From the NCBI GenBank assembly GCA_035710745.1, contig DASTCX010000003.1, positions 62,001-126,000 on the forward strand: a stretch of DNA of 64,000 bases, in the 5' to 3' direction. Shown here one piece after another: positions 40,879 through 49,773 of the stretch. The position numbers and the translations under genes were made by a program. Source of the DNA: Candidatus Eremiobacteraceae bacterium. Lineage in GTDB: Bacteria; Vulcanimicrobiota; Vulcanimicrobiia; Eremiobacterales; Eremiobacteraceae. Each line of letters starts with the position of its first letter. Within the stretch, counting starts at the first letter, position 1. The notes under the pieces were generated by a model. That model saw nothing but the letters and a program-made list of their open reading frames with translations, was not told where the DNA came from and searched no databases.

Positions 40879-42321
40879 TCATTCCAGTTGATATGCTGGA
40901 AGGGCCATCGCGAGACTCATCGCGCCGCGCACCTTCTCATCGATGTTCTCGCCGTTGAGCTCGACCGGATTACCGACGCCGTCCGTCGTGAGGAAGCCGA
41001 CGATCGATTGTCGCTGCTCGTCCGTGGCGTCGTCCTGCACGGTCAGATCGAGCACGCGGGCGGCGACCGCGGCGGCATCGGTCTGCGAGACGCCGGCTAT
41101 CCACGCGACCGGCCCTGCCGCGGCGGGCATCGCTTGCATCTGCTCCGACACCGGCGCGCGGAACGAGACCAACTGATTGAGGAAGTTGAGCCGCGCGAGG
41201 ATCGTGCCTTGGTTGAGCCATTGCGATCCGCCGGGCCAACCGGCGACGTTCGGAGGCCGCATGAGCACTTGGTCCATGGCGTTCATCGCGCCGATGATGC
41301 GCGGCGTCGACGTCGTCACGCCGATCGTGCGAAGCGAACCGACGACGAGGTCGACCGGGCTCTTGACGATGCTCCGGTATGCGCGGTCGGAATAGAAGAC
41401 GTTGGAGCGCAGCAGCGTGTCGAGCAGCGCGGCGACGTCGTACTTCGCGTCGCGAAACCGCCCCGCGGTCGCGTCGACGAGCTCTTGCTCTGGATCGTCG
41501 TAGACGAAGTTGCGCAGGAACTTGCGCGCCATGAACTGCGCCGTCGCCGGCTGACCCATGATGATGTCGATGATGTCGTCGCCCGCGAACGCGCCGGTGT
41601 GCCCGAGGAACGTCTTCGAACCGGCGTCGTGGAAGCGAGCGACAAAGCTCGAGCTCGCGCCGTCGCGCGGCACGATCCAGCCTGTGAACGCGCGCGCACT
41701 TTCGCGGACGTCTTGCTCGGTGTAGTTGCCGACACCCATCGAGAACAGCTCCATGAGCTCGCGCGCGAAGTTCTCGTTCGGATGCTGCTTGCGGTTCTGG
41801 TTGCCGTTCAGGTAGAGGAGCATCGCCGGATCGCGAGCGACCTGGTGCGTCAGGTCGGCGTAGTTCCCGAGCGCATTAGCGCGGAACAACCGGTTTTGCA
41901 CGACCATCATGGCGGGCGTGATGCCGCCTTGCACCCCGCTCGTGAAATGATTGTGCCAGAAGTAGGTCATCCGCTCGATGAGCGGATTCGGCGTCTGGAG
42001 CATACGGTCGAGCCACCATGACGCCGCGCGAAGATACGCGTCGCGCCGCTGCTGCGGCGGCGCCATCGGATCATAGGTGAGATCGCCTTGGGGTGCGGCC
42101 GGCAACGAGTCGGGCCGTGGGTCGAGGAGACCGTCGACTGCGGCGTTCATGCCGGCGTTTGCGGCAGCGTCGGTCTCGGCCGGCGAGCCCCCGAATCCCG
42201 CGCGTCTGAGGAGGTGAGCGGCGAGTCGGGGACTCCACGGCCCGCGATACGGCAGCAGCGCGCTCGATGTGTCGACGCTGCCCCTTGGTCTGAATTTGTC
42301 GTCCTGCGGCTGTGAGATCAT
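40879..42321 (-). CDS. DUF1800-family protein
   Basis: This 480-residue protein has DUF1800 motifs: HLLRRAGFGGSPAE near residue 37, FWHNHFTSG, NENFARELMELFSMGVG, DVRESARAFTGW and RPPNVAGWPGG near the C terminus. It is the promoter-proximal gene of the DUF1800-DUF1501 pair, which is exported in many environmental bacteria. No clear signal peptide is seen at its own N terminus. It may be carried out as part of a complex with the Tat-exported partner. The role is unknown. Confidence 0.92.
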   Translation of the reverse strand: MISQPQDDKFRPRGSVDTSSALLPYRGPWSPRLAAHLLRRAGFGGSPAETDAAANAGMNAAVDGLLDPRPDSLPAAPQGDLTYDPMAPPQQRRDAYLRAASWWLDRMLQTPNPLIERMTYFWHNHFTSGVQGGITPAMMVVQNRLFRANALGNYADLTHQVARDPAMLLYLNGNQNRKQHPNENFARELMELFSMGVGNYTEQDVRESARAFTGWIVPRDGASSSFVARFHDAGSKTFLGHTGAFAGDDIIDIIMGQPATAQFMARKFLRNFVYDDPEQELVDATAGRFRDAKYDVAALLDTLLRSNVFYSDRAYRSIVKSPVDLVVGSLRTIGVTTSTPRIIGAMNAMDQVLMRPPNVAGWPGGSQWLNQGTILARLNFLNQLVSFRAPVSEQMQAMPAAAGPVAWIAGVSQTDAAAVAARVLDLTVQDDATDEQRQSIVGFLTTDGVGNPVELNGENIDEKVRGAMSLAMALPAYQLE

Positions 42322-42525
42322 CGGTAGTCGCGATGATTGTACTGCGGTTGCCGTGAGGGCGACTTGAACCAGGCGTTAGATTTCGGTGAGAAGGGCCTAC
42401 GCGGCGTTATCCCGCCAAAAGGATGCGCGCCGTCACGCTCCTTTTTCCCAATCTCTTCGGTTGAAATGAGCGCTGCGCGCGCGAAGCGAATCGTCGCACG
42501 TTGCGCAATTCTTTGTGAGGGCGTT

Positions 42526-44109
42526 ATGGCTGCACGGTACGACGCGATCGTCATCGGCGGGGGGCACAACGGTCTCGTGACCGCATGCTACCTCGCGCGC
42601 GCGAAATGGAAAGTGCTCGTGCTCGAGCGGCGCTACGTCGTCGGCGGCGCGTGCGTGACCGAAGAGAAGACTTTCCCAGGATTCAAAGTCTCGACCGCCG
42701 CCTACGTCAACAGCCTTTTCCGGCCGGAGATCATCCGCGATCTGCGCCTGCACGATTACGGCTTTGATGTCGTCGAACGGAACCCGTCGTCGTTCTCGCC
42801 GTTCGCCGACGGCCGTTATCTGCTGCTCGGACCCGATGCGGCGATGAACCTGCGCGAGATCGGCAAGTTCAGCGCGCGCGACGCGGACAACTATCCGAGA
42901 TACGAGCGGATGCTCGAACGCGTCGCCTCGGTCGTCGAACCGACTTTGACGATGACGCCGCCCGACATCATGCATCCATCGCTCGGCGACCTCTTCAAGC
43001 TGGCGCCGATGGGCAAGGCGATGCGCAAGCTCGGACCCGCGATGGGCGAAGCGATCGAAGTGCTCACGGGTCCGGCGCGGCCGATCCTCGATCGCTGGTT
43101 CGAATCCGAAGAGCTCAAGGCGACGCTTGCCACCGACGCGATCATCGGCGCGTTCGCGTCGCCATCGATGCCGGGAACGGCGTACGTCCTATTCCATCAC
43201 GTCATGGGCGAGACGAACGGCAAGCGCGGCGTGTGGAGCTACGTGCGCGGCGGCATGGGAGGTCTGACGCAAGCGCTCGCGCGGGCCGCGAAAGATCTCG
43301 GCGTCGAGATCCGCACGGAGGCCGAAGTCGCGAAGATCAAGACGCGCGGCGGAACGGTCACGGGCGTCGCGTTGACAAATGGCGACGAGTTTGACGCCCC
43401 GCGCGTCGCGAGCAACGTCGATTGCCGCCTGACGTTCACGAAGATGCTCGATCCGAAGACGCTCCCCGACGACTTCGCCGCGGCCGTCGACCGCATCGAC
43501 TACTCGAGCGCGTCGGCGAAGATCAACGTCGCCTTGTCGGCGCTGCCGAATTTCACGTCGTGCCCCGGTTCGACGCCCGGACCGCAGCACCGCGGCACGA
43601 TCCACCTGTGCCCGGATCAAGACTTCATCGAGCACGCGTACGACGAGGCGAAGTACGGTGCGATGTCGACCAAGCCGATCGTCGAGTGCACGATCCCGTC
43701 AGCCGTCGACCCGAGCGTCGCGCCCGAAGGCAAGCATCTCATGTCGATGTTCTGCCAATACGCCCCGTACGATCTCAAAGGCGGATGGAACGACGCGAAC
43801 CGGAATGAGTTCGCCGACCGCTGTTTCGCGATCGTCGAGGAACATGCGCCGGGCTTCACGGCATCGGTCATCGACCGGCAGATCCTATCGCCTGTCGACA
43901 TCGAGTCGACGTTCAATCTCGCCGGCGGCAACATATTCCAAGGCTCGATGGGACTGCATCAGCTCTTCGCATTCCGGCCGGTGCCCGGCTTCGCGAACTA
44001 TCGGACGCCCGTGAAGGGTCTCTACCTCTGCGGCGCAGCGGCGCATCCGGGCGGCGGTGTCATGGGTGCGTCGGGATGGAATGCTGCGCGCGAGATGCTC
44101 AAGCGGTGA
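42526..44109 (+). CDS. FAD-dependent oxidoreductase, phytoene-desaturase/PYROXD2-like, copy 1
   Basis: This 527-residue protein has the dinucleotide-binding motif IVIGGGHNGLVTACYLARA at its start and the FAD-binding GG-doublet VVGGACVTEE. The C-terminal motif is GLYLCGAAAHPGGGVMGASG. These are the marks of the CrtI/PYROXD2 group of flavin amine-oxidase-fold proteins. The ATG at 42526 is chosen because the dinucleotide fold must begin within a few residues. The frame extends upstream without coding character. The gene is coupled to a paralogue by GTGA. No carotenoid-synthesis genes are nearby, so a desaturase role is unproven. Confidence 0.88.
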   Translation: MAARYDAIVIGGGHNGLVTACYLARAKWKVLVLERRYVVGGACVTEEKTFPGFKVSTAAYVNSLFRPEIIRDLRLHDYGFDVVERNPSSFSPFADGRYLLLGPDAAMNLREIGKFSARDADNYPRYERMLERVASVVEPTLTMTPPDIMHPSLGDLFKLAPMGKAMRKLGPAMGEAIEVLTGPARPILDRWFESEELKATLATDAIIGAFASPSMPGTAYVLFHHVMGETNGKRGVWSYVRGGMGGLTQALARAAKDLGVEIRTEAEVAKIKTRGGTVTGVALTNGDEFDAPRVASNVDCRLTFTKMLDPKTLPDDFAAAVDRIDYSSASAKINVALSALPNFTSCPGSTPGPQHRGTIHLCPDQDFIEHAYDEAKYGAMSTKPIVECTIPSAVDPSVAPEGKHLMSMFCQYAPYDLKGGWNDANRNEFADRCFAIVEEHAPGFTASVIDRQILSPVDIESTFNLAGGNIFQGSMGLHQLFAFRPVPGFANYRTPVKGLYLCGAAAHPGGGVMGASGWNAAREMLKR

Positions 44110-45632
44110 AGCACGCTCAGCCGTACGACGCGGTCGTCATCGGCGCCGGGCACAACGGCCTCGTCGCGGCCGCGTATCTCGCGCGTGCCGGTCTGCACGT
44201 CTGCGTCGTCGAGCGAAGCGAAGTCATCGGCGGTGCGACGATCAGCGAAGCGGTGTGGCCGGGTTGGACCGTATCGGCCGCCTCGTATGTCTGCAGCCTG
44301 CTCGATCCACGCATCGTCGAAGAACTCGACCTGCCGGCGCACGGCTATTCGGTGTATCGGAAGTCGGCCGCGTCGTTCACGCCGCTCCCCGACGGACGAT
44401 CGTTGCTCCTCACGCGCGACGAGAACGAGAACGCGCGCGAGATCGCCAAGTTCTCGAAGCGCGACGTCGATGGGCACGCGCGCTTCGCCGAAGAGGTCGC
44501 GCGGCTCGGCGCCGCGTTGAACGCCACCTTCGAAGCTGCAGCGCCGTCGCTCGAGGCCTTCGATGCGCGCGCGCGCGCGACGTTCGATGGTTCGGCCGCC
44601 GAACTCGTCGAGCGATACGTCGAAACGCCCGTCCTCCAAGCCGAGATGGTGAACGACGGACTCATCGGCACGTACGCCGGTCCACGGACGCCCGGCACGG
44701 GTTACGTCCTCGTCCACCACAACGCAGGCCAGGCGCTTGGCATCCAAGGCGCGTGGGGCTTCGTGCGCGGCGGCATGGGCGCGGTCGCGCGAGCGATCGC
44801 GGGCGCGGCTCGCGCGGCTGGCGCGACGATCGCGACCGCATCGCCGGTCGCCCAGATCTTATGCGATGGCGGTCGAGCGCGCGGGGTCGTCCTCGCCGAC
44901 GGCACGGAGATCCGGTCGCGCGCGGTCCTCTCGAACGCAGATCCGAAAACGACGTTCCTGCGGCTCGTTCCGGATTCAGAGCTCGGCGACTCGTTCGTCC
45001 AGCGAGTCCGCGACTGGCGCTGCATCGGCGTTTCGCTCAAAGTGAACTTCGCGCTCGGCGAGCTGCCGGACTACACGGCGCGGCCGGGGACGAACGCGCA
45101 GCCGCATCATGGCGCGACGATCCACGTCGCGCCCGACGTCGACTATCTGCAAACCGCGTATGAAGACGCGGTCGCGGGGTCGGTCTCGCGACGGCCGCTC
45201 ATCGAATGCTACATGCAATCGCCGAGCGATCCGTCGATAGCGCCGCCCGGCAAGCACTTGCTCTCGGTGTTCGCGCAGTACTTCCCGTACGATCGTCAGG
45301 ACGGGCCGTGGACCGATGCGATGCGCGAAGCCGCGGCGGACACGATCGTCGCGGAGCTCGCGAAGGTCGCGCCGAATCTCCCGAATGCCATCGAGGCTCG
45401 TCAGATCCTCGCGCCGCCGGATCTCGAGCGCCGTTTTGGTCTGAGCGGCGGGCACATCTTCCACGGCGAGCTGCTGCCGGATCAGATCTTCGAGCATCGT
45501 TTCGCGACGCGGACTCCGCTGCTCGGCTTATACCTCTGCGGCTCCGGTGCGCATCCAGGCGGGTGCGTCACCGGCGTCCCGGGTCTGCGTGCGTCAAGAG
45601 CGGCTCTTGCCGAGCTGGCGACCGCCCGCTGA
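44106..45632 (+). CDS. FAD-dependent oxidoreductase, phytoene-desaturase/PYROXD2-like, copy 2
   Basis: This 508-residue paralogue starts at GTG 44106, overlapping the stop of copy 1. Motifs are VVIGAGHNGLVAAAYLARAG, VIGGATISEA and, at the end, GLYLCGSGAHPGGCVTGVPG. The two copies are clearly diverged over their length and may form a heteromer or handle successive steps. The substrate cannot be read from the sequence. Confidence 0.88.
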   Translation: MKHAQPYDAVVIGAGHNGLVAAAYLARAGLHVCVVERSEVIGGATISEAVWPGWTVSAASYVCSLLDPRIVEELDLPAHGYSVYRKSAASFTPLPDGRSLLLTRDENENAREIAKFSKRDVDGHARFAEEVARLGAALNATFEAAAPSLEAFDARARATFDGSAAELVERYVETPVLQAEMVNDGLIGTYAGPRTPGTGYVLVHHNAGQALGIQGAWGFVRGGMGAVARAIAGAARAAGATIATASPVAQILCDGGRARGVVLADGTEIRSRAVLSNADPKTTFLRLVPDSELGDSFVQRVRDWRCIGVSLKVNFALGELPDYTARPGTNAQPHHGATIHVAPDVDYLQTAYEDAVAGSVSRRPLIECYMQSPSDPSIAPPGKHLLSVFAQYFPYDRQDGPWTDAMREAAADTIVAELAKVAPNLPNAIEARQILAPPDLERRFGLSGGHIFHGELLPDQIFEHRFATRTPLLGLYLCGSGAHPGGCVTGVPGLRASRAALAELATAR

Positions 45633-45667
45633 AACAAAGACCGCCGGTAACGCGTATCATCAGACAC

Positions 45668-45997
45668 ATGAACCCATTGCTCTTGTTCGAAAAATCGAAG
45701 CTGTTGTTCTCGCTGCCGAACTACGGCCGGCTCATCATGCGCCTGTACCGCGATGGCCGCGTTCCCGTTTGGCTGAAGATGGCGGGCATCGCCGCGGCAG
45801 TGCTCGTCGTGTCGCCGCTGGATCCGTTCGCGGACATCCCGTTCCTCAACATGCTCGACGATGCTGCGCTGCTCATGCTCGCGGCGAAGCTGTTCATCAA
45901 CCTCGCACCCGCAGCGGTCGTCGCCGAACATCGCACCGCGCTCGGCATCGCCGGCGCGGTCGCCGGTATGAAGAACGTCACGCCCGGCAAGGCATGA
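45668..45997 (+). CDS. DUF1232-family (YkvA-like) membrane protein
   Basis: This 109-residue protein has the DUF1232 signature VPVWLKMAGIAA, then SPLDPFADIPFLNMLDDAALL. The Pro-Leu-Asp and downstream Asp-Asp residues are typical. It has one or two membrane-associated helices. The family has no agreed biochemical function. The start is the ATG after a 35-base gap from the FAD oxidoreductase gene, with which it may be co-transcribed. Confidence 0.8.
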   Translation: MNPLLLFEKSKLLFSLPNYGRLIMRLYRDGRVPVWLKMAGIAAAVLVVSPLDPFADIPFLNMLDDAALLMLAAKLFINLAPAAVVAEHRTALGIAGAVAGMKNVTPGKA

Positions 45998-46055
45998 CGC
46001 GAACAGGTTTTGCTCGTGGCCGGCCCGATGGAGCCGGCCTTCTTCATTTGCGGCC

Positions 46056-46661
46056 CTAGACGCGCTCGAAGACGAAGACTCGGCGATGCTGATCCGGCGT
46101 GCGATATGACTCGACGAACCGGAACCCGTTGTCTTGGGCGAGGTTGAGCGCCGCTTCGACCTTTGCGGCATTGCTCGAAAGCATCTCGAGCGCCATATAG
46201 CGCGGATCGGTCGTCGGCTCGCTGTTGACCCCAGCGGTGGCGCGCTCGGCTAGGCGGGCTATGCAGGCCAGCAGCGCGGAAGCGATGGGCTCGCCGGCGA
46301 TGAAAAGCTTGCATCCGACGCGTTCGATCGGCATGCGGCCCACCGACGGATCGACGAGATAGAGGCTGCGGCGGTCTTTCGGCCGCACGATCGAAAATTT
46401 GTGCCCTCGATAGACGACGTCGATCGTCTGGCTTCCATCCGGAAGCGCGAGCCGATCCTTTTCGTGTACTTGCGCGTCGTTCGGCAGACCGGCGTTGAGC
46501 TCGTACAGCTCTTCCGCCAGCACGTTCTGCACGATACGCCACGCGCTGTCCGTGCGTTCGACCTCGGATCCCGTCGCTTCGTCGGAATACTCGCGAAGAC
46601 GGTCGCGGATATCCGAACGCAATCGATCGATGATCGGTGCGGGTCGAAATTCTTGTAGCAC
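46056..46661 (-). CDS. protein of unknown function
   Basis: This 201-residue soluble, charged protein begins MLQEFRPAPIIDRLRSDIRD. It has no signal peptide or membrane segment and no catalytic motif I recognise. The N-terminal half is helical and acidic/basic mixed, and the middle has beta-like segments (IDVVYRGHKFSIV, RSLYLVDPSVGRMPIE). The C-terminal part ends in a likely beta hairpin (FRFVESYRTPDQHRRVFVFE). It is convergent with the DUF1232 gene and divergent from the small membrane protein at 46813. Confidence 0.65.
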   Translation of the reverse strand: MLQEFRPAPIIDRLRSDIRDRLREYSDEATGSEVERTDSAWRIVQNVLAEELYELNAGLPNDAQVHEKDRLALPDGSQTIDVVYRGHKFSIVRPKDRRSLYLVDPSVGRMPIERVGCKLFIAGEPIASALLACIARLAERATAGVNSEPTTDPRYMALEMLSSNAAKVEAALNLAQDNGFRFVESYRTPDQHRRVFVFERV

Positions 46662-46812
46662 GATGTCGAGCCTCCGGACGTCGGAGAAGTGAGACGACGT
46701 CGCGGCATTGTACGATGCCGGCGAGAGTGGCGCGTGTTCGCACCAAGCTCGACGATTCTCCTGGTCGCGGCGAAACGAAAGATTTTTTCCATCACCGGGG
46801 AATCACGAGCGC

Positions 46813-47166
46813 ATGCCCGTCGGTCTTTCACCGGTGAGCGTCGCACGTTTCGCAGCCGGGATCCTCACCGCTCTCTGGGCGATGGCGGCGCTAGCGACTG
46901 AATATGTGACGCTCGCTGCCGTCGGACCCTCGCCGATGCTCATCATCGCGATCGTCATGAACATCGGCCTCATCGCCGGCGCTTCACTCGCGTTCCTGCA
47001 TGCGGGCGGCTGGCGTACCGTTCTGCTCATCGCGCTTTGCGCGGCGACCATCGACCGCATCGTGAATGCTGCGATTGCGGGAACGCCGCTTCAAATCGTG
47101 AGCGCACTCATCGGCTTCGCCGCGATCACCGCCGTGGCGCTCATCGGTACACGTCGCAAGCCATGA
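46813..47166 (+). CDS. small membrane protein of unknown function
   Basis: This 117-residue hydrophobic protein has four predicted membrane helices (about residues 10-30, 38-62, 66-84 and 92-111) and a short basic end. I start it at ATG 46813 (MPVGLSPVSVARFAAG). The open frame upstream lacks coding character and overlaps the divergent gene's promoter region. No family is recognised. Confidence 0.6.
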   Translation: MPVGLSPVSVARFAAGILTALWAMAALATEYVTLAAVGPSPMLIIAIVMNIGLIAGASLAFLHAGGWRTVLLIALCAATIDRIVNAAIAGTPLQIVSALIGFAAITAVALIGTRRKP

Positions 47167-47173
47167 TCCCGTA

Positions 47174-47197
47174 GCGGTCGAGATTCATCTCGACCGC
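47174..47197. repeat. palindromic repeat, family A
   Basis: The arms are GCGGTCGAG and CTCGACCGC with core ATTCAT. It is at the convergent junction of the small membrane protein and the YyaL-like gene. Confidence 0.9.
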
Positions 47198-47241
47198 CGC
47201 GGTCTAGCATGGAATGTGAACGCAGATACCCGAGTTTTCTA

Positions 47242-49020
47242 CTAGCGCGGACGGGACAGAACAGCGTTGAGCTCTACTGGGTCGCTCGTCTTCGCGAAAC
47301 AGGAGCGTTCGTCGCACAGGTACGCCGTAGCAGCGCGTCCATTCGAGTGCCCGAGCGCTCGCATGCGCGGCGCGTCTCGATCCGGATCAACGACTTCTAT
47401 AGTAAGCGCGGTGGGAGCGACTCGCCGGGCGGTCTCGCGCAGCGCGAGCGTCGCGGAATCGGACGCCGCGCCGACGATACGCACCTCGACTGGCGGTGTG
47501 AACCAGTCGAGCGCCGCCGATCCATACTCCGCAGCGAACATCCCATAGCCGCGGTACGAATCTGCGTTCGCCTCGAGCAACGACCGAGCGCGCTCGCGCC
47601 GCTTGTCATCGCCCGTTAACGCCGCGAGCTTGATGAGCACCCGCGCCATCAGTGCGTTGTCATCGAGTGGAAACGTCTGTTCCGCCATACGGCCGCGTTC
47701 GTCGCTCGAAGGGAGGCGGTCCGCGTAAGCTCCCGCGCCAGCGTCGAAAAGCGGTTCGCTCGTCGCTACGATCGTAGACGCTCGCTCGAGCCACTTCGAG
47801 TCGCCGGTCCCTTCGTATGCCGTGAGTGACGCCCAGCCGGTCCAAGCCTGATCGCCCAGCAAGCCGCGGATGTGGCGTTCACCGTCGTAGTAACGGCAGA
47901 CGAGTCCATCGTCGACCAGCAGGTCCCATAGCGAGCCGAGGACGGCCGTTCCGCGCGCGGTCCACTCCGCTCCGTCGGCTCCGAAGCGTTCCAGCAGCGG
48001 ACCGGCGGAGATAAGCGCCCGCGCGGTCTCGGCGTTCCACGACGCGTAGATCGTCGGATCGACGTACGGCTGCTCGAGCGCAGCCCTTCCTGCGGCGTCC
48101 AGCCCGTAGTACGACTCGTCCGCGTCTTGGCTGCCTCCGTACGCTGCGAACGTCGCGTTCCAAAGCCGCTGATCGAGATACGCACGCACTTCTATCGAGA
48201 CGCGAGCGAGTTCCGCGTCATCGAACATCGCGGCGGAACGCGCGCAGGCGAGCAGCAACCCGCCGAGGTCCTCGAGCATCTTCTCGAAATGCGGTACGCT
48301 GAAGTCTCGCGTCGTCGAGTAGCGATAGAAGCCGCCGTGGACGCGGTCGTACATTCCCCCGCCCGACATCGCGTGAAGCGAGCGAACGACGATCTCGCGC
48401 GAGCGCTCGTCGCGCACGCGCTGCCAGCGGTCGAGCAGGAAATGGAGCGCGGCGGTCATCGGGAACTTCTGGTCGGTGCCGAAGCCGCCGAAACGCTCGT
48501 CGAAGTTCGAATCGAGGAACGAGAACACGCGATCCGCGATGTCGGGTTTGGGGGCGTCCGACGGTTGGGGCTTGGCGTCCTCGCGGAGCGACTTGAGCTC
48601 GGTCATCCGGCGGGCGATCGCCAGGCGGTTCTCCGGTTCGGCGAAGAACGAACCGACTTGCGAAAGCAGACTGAACATCTGGTCGGGCGGGACATAGGTC
48701 GCGCCCTTGAGTATCTCGCCGTCGGGCGTGAGGATCGCCGTCGTCGGCCAGCCGCCCTGATTGTAACGGGCGTTGATGTCAGGACGCTGGTCGTTGTCGA
48801 CGCGGACCGGTACGTATCGCCGGTTGATGAGCTCGATGACGTCGTCGGACGAATACGTCGTTTCGTCCATCACATGGCACCAGTGGCACCAGACGGCTGA
48901 TATAGCGAGGAGTATCGGTTTGTTCTCCTCGCGCGCCTGATCGAACGCGGCATCTTCCCACTCGCGCCATCTGATGTCCGACGCCCGGTTGGGGCGCGGC
49001 GAGAAGTGAAAGCCGCTCAT
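47242..49020 (-). CDS. YyaL-like thioredoxin-domain protein (DUF255) with six-hairpin-type C-terminal domain
   Basis: This 592-residue protein starts at ATG 49020 (MSGFHFSPRPNRASDIRW). The N-terminal thioredoxin-like DUF255 domain has the active-site motif AVWCHWCHVMDETTY and the cis-Pro loop GGWPTTAILTPDGE. The remainder is an (alpha/alpha)6-like domain with FEKMLEDLGGLLLAC and FPLDDNALMARVLIKLAAL. Usual members are about 680 residues, so this one is somewhat short. The family function is uncertain (proposed roles in disulfide or glycan processing). It is divergent from pxpB, 54 bases away. Confidence 0.88.
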   Translation of the reverse strand: MSGFHFSPRPNRASDIRWREWEDAAFDQAREENKPILLAISAVWCHWCHVMDETTYSSDDVIELINRRYVPVRVDNDQRPDINARYNQGGWPTTAILTPDGEILKGATYVPPDQMFSLLSQVGSFFAEPENRLAIARRMTELKSLREDAKPQPSDAPKPDIADRVFSFLDSNFDERFGGFGTDQKFPMTAALHFLLDRWQRVRDERSREIVVRSLHAMSGGGMYDRVHGGFYRYSTTRDFSVPHFEKMLEDLGGLLLACARSAAMFDDAELARVSIEVRAYLDQRLWNATFAAYGGSQDADESYYGLDAAGRAALEQPYVDPTIYASWNAETARALISAGPLLERFGADGAEWTARGTAVLGSLWDLLVDDGLVCRYYDGERHIRGLLGDQAWTGWASLTAYEGTGDSKWLERASTIVATSEPLFDAGAGAYADRLPSSDERGRMAEQTFPLDDNALMARVLIKLAALTGDDKRRERARSLLEANADSYRGYGMFAAEYGSAALDWFTPPVEVRIVGAASDSATLALRETARRVAPTALTIEVVDPDRDAPRMRALGHSNGRAATAYLCDERSCFAKTSDPVELNAVLSRPR

Positions 49021-49074
49021 GCGTCGCTGTTCTACCGGGGCCGCGGCTTGGCCCCCGCGAAGCGGCGACGCGAC

Positions 49075-49773
49075 ATGCTCGAAATCGACATCAAGCCTGT
49101 AGGCGATGCTGCGCTCCAAGTCGTCGTCGGCGACCGCATCGATGGCGAGGTCGTCTCCCGCGTCTGGTCGCTCGCTCGCGCCATCGACGCAGCGGGAGGC
49201 GGCGCGTTTCTCGACATCGTTCCAGCCTACACGTCGGTCCTCGTCCGCTACGACCCGCTGCGCGTCGACCAAGCGATCGCCATGGCGCTCGTGCGAGGCG
49301 CGTCCGAGACAGCGACCGAGTCGTTGAGCGCGAACGCGCGGACCGTCACGATCGGCGTCCTGTTCGGCGGCGAATGGGGCGTCGACTTCGAGACGGCCGC
49401 TCACGAGCTCGGCATGCGCGAGGCGCGCTTCCGAGACGCATTTTGCAAACCGGACTACCGAGTCGCTTTCCTCGGCTTTCTTGCGGGCTTTCCATATCTG
49501 CTCGGCTTGCCTCCCGCGCTCGCCCTGCCGCGACTCGCGACGCCTCGGCCGCGCGTCCCCGCCGGCAGCGTCGGCGTGGCTGCGCTTCAATGCGGGATCT
49601 ACCCGCGGCAATCACCTGGCGGATGGCGATTGCTTGGCCGGACTCTCGCGCCGCTTTTCGATCCGTCGCTTCCGGCGCCGGCGCTGCTCGCACCAGGCGA
49701 CGTCGTGCGATTCGAGCCGGCGGCGAGCATCGAAGAGACGGCGCGCGTCGACATCACGGGCGGAGCGGCGTGA
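49075..49773 (+). CDS. pxpB: 5-oxoprolinase subunit B (PxpB, allophanate-hydrolase subunit 1-like)
   Basis: This 232-residue protein has PxpB motifs: an N-terminal region with GDAALQVVVGDRI and FLDIVPAYTSVLVRYDP, and a C-terminal region with FLGFLAGFPYLLGLP and VAALQCGIYPRQSPGGWRLLGRT. PxpA, B and C together hydrolyse 5-oxoproline (pyroglutamate) to glutamate with ATP. The start is ATG 49075. The stop overlaps the GTG of pxpC (GTGA). Gene order pxpB-pxpC-pxpA is complete. Confidence 0.93.
   Translation: MLEIDIKPVGDAALQVVVGDRIDGEVVSRVWSLARAIDAAGGGAFLDIVPAYTSVLVRYDPLRVDQAIAMALVRGASETATESLSANARTVTIGVLFGGEWGVDFETAAHELGMREARFRDAFCKPDYRVAFLGFLAGFPYLLGLPPALALPRLATPRPRVPAGSVGVAALQCGIYPRQSPGGWRLLGRTLAPLFDPSLPAPALLAPGDVVRFEPAASIEETARVDITGGAA

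Noticed and set aside
40717-42021. 434-residue plus-strand frame across the DUF1501/DUF1800 genes
   Set aside because: It is antisense to conserved genes and its translation is Arg/Asp/Val-rich with no motif.
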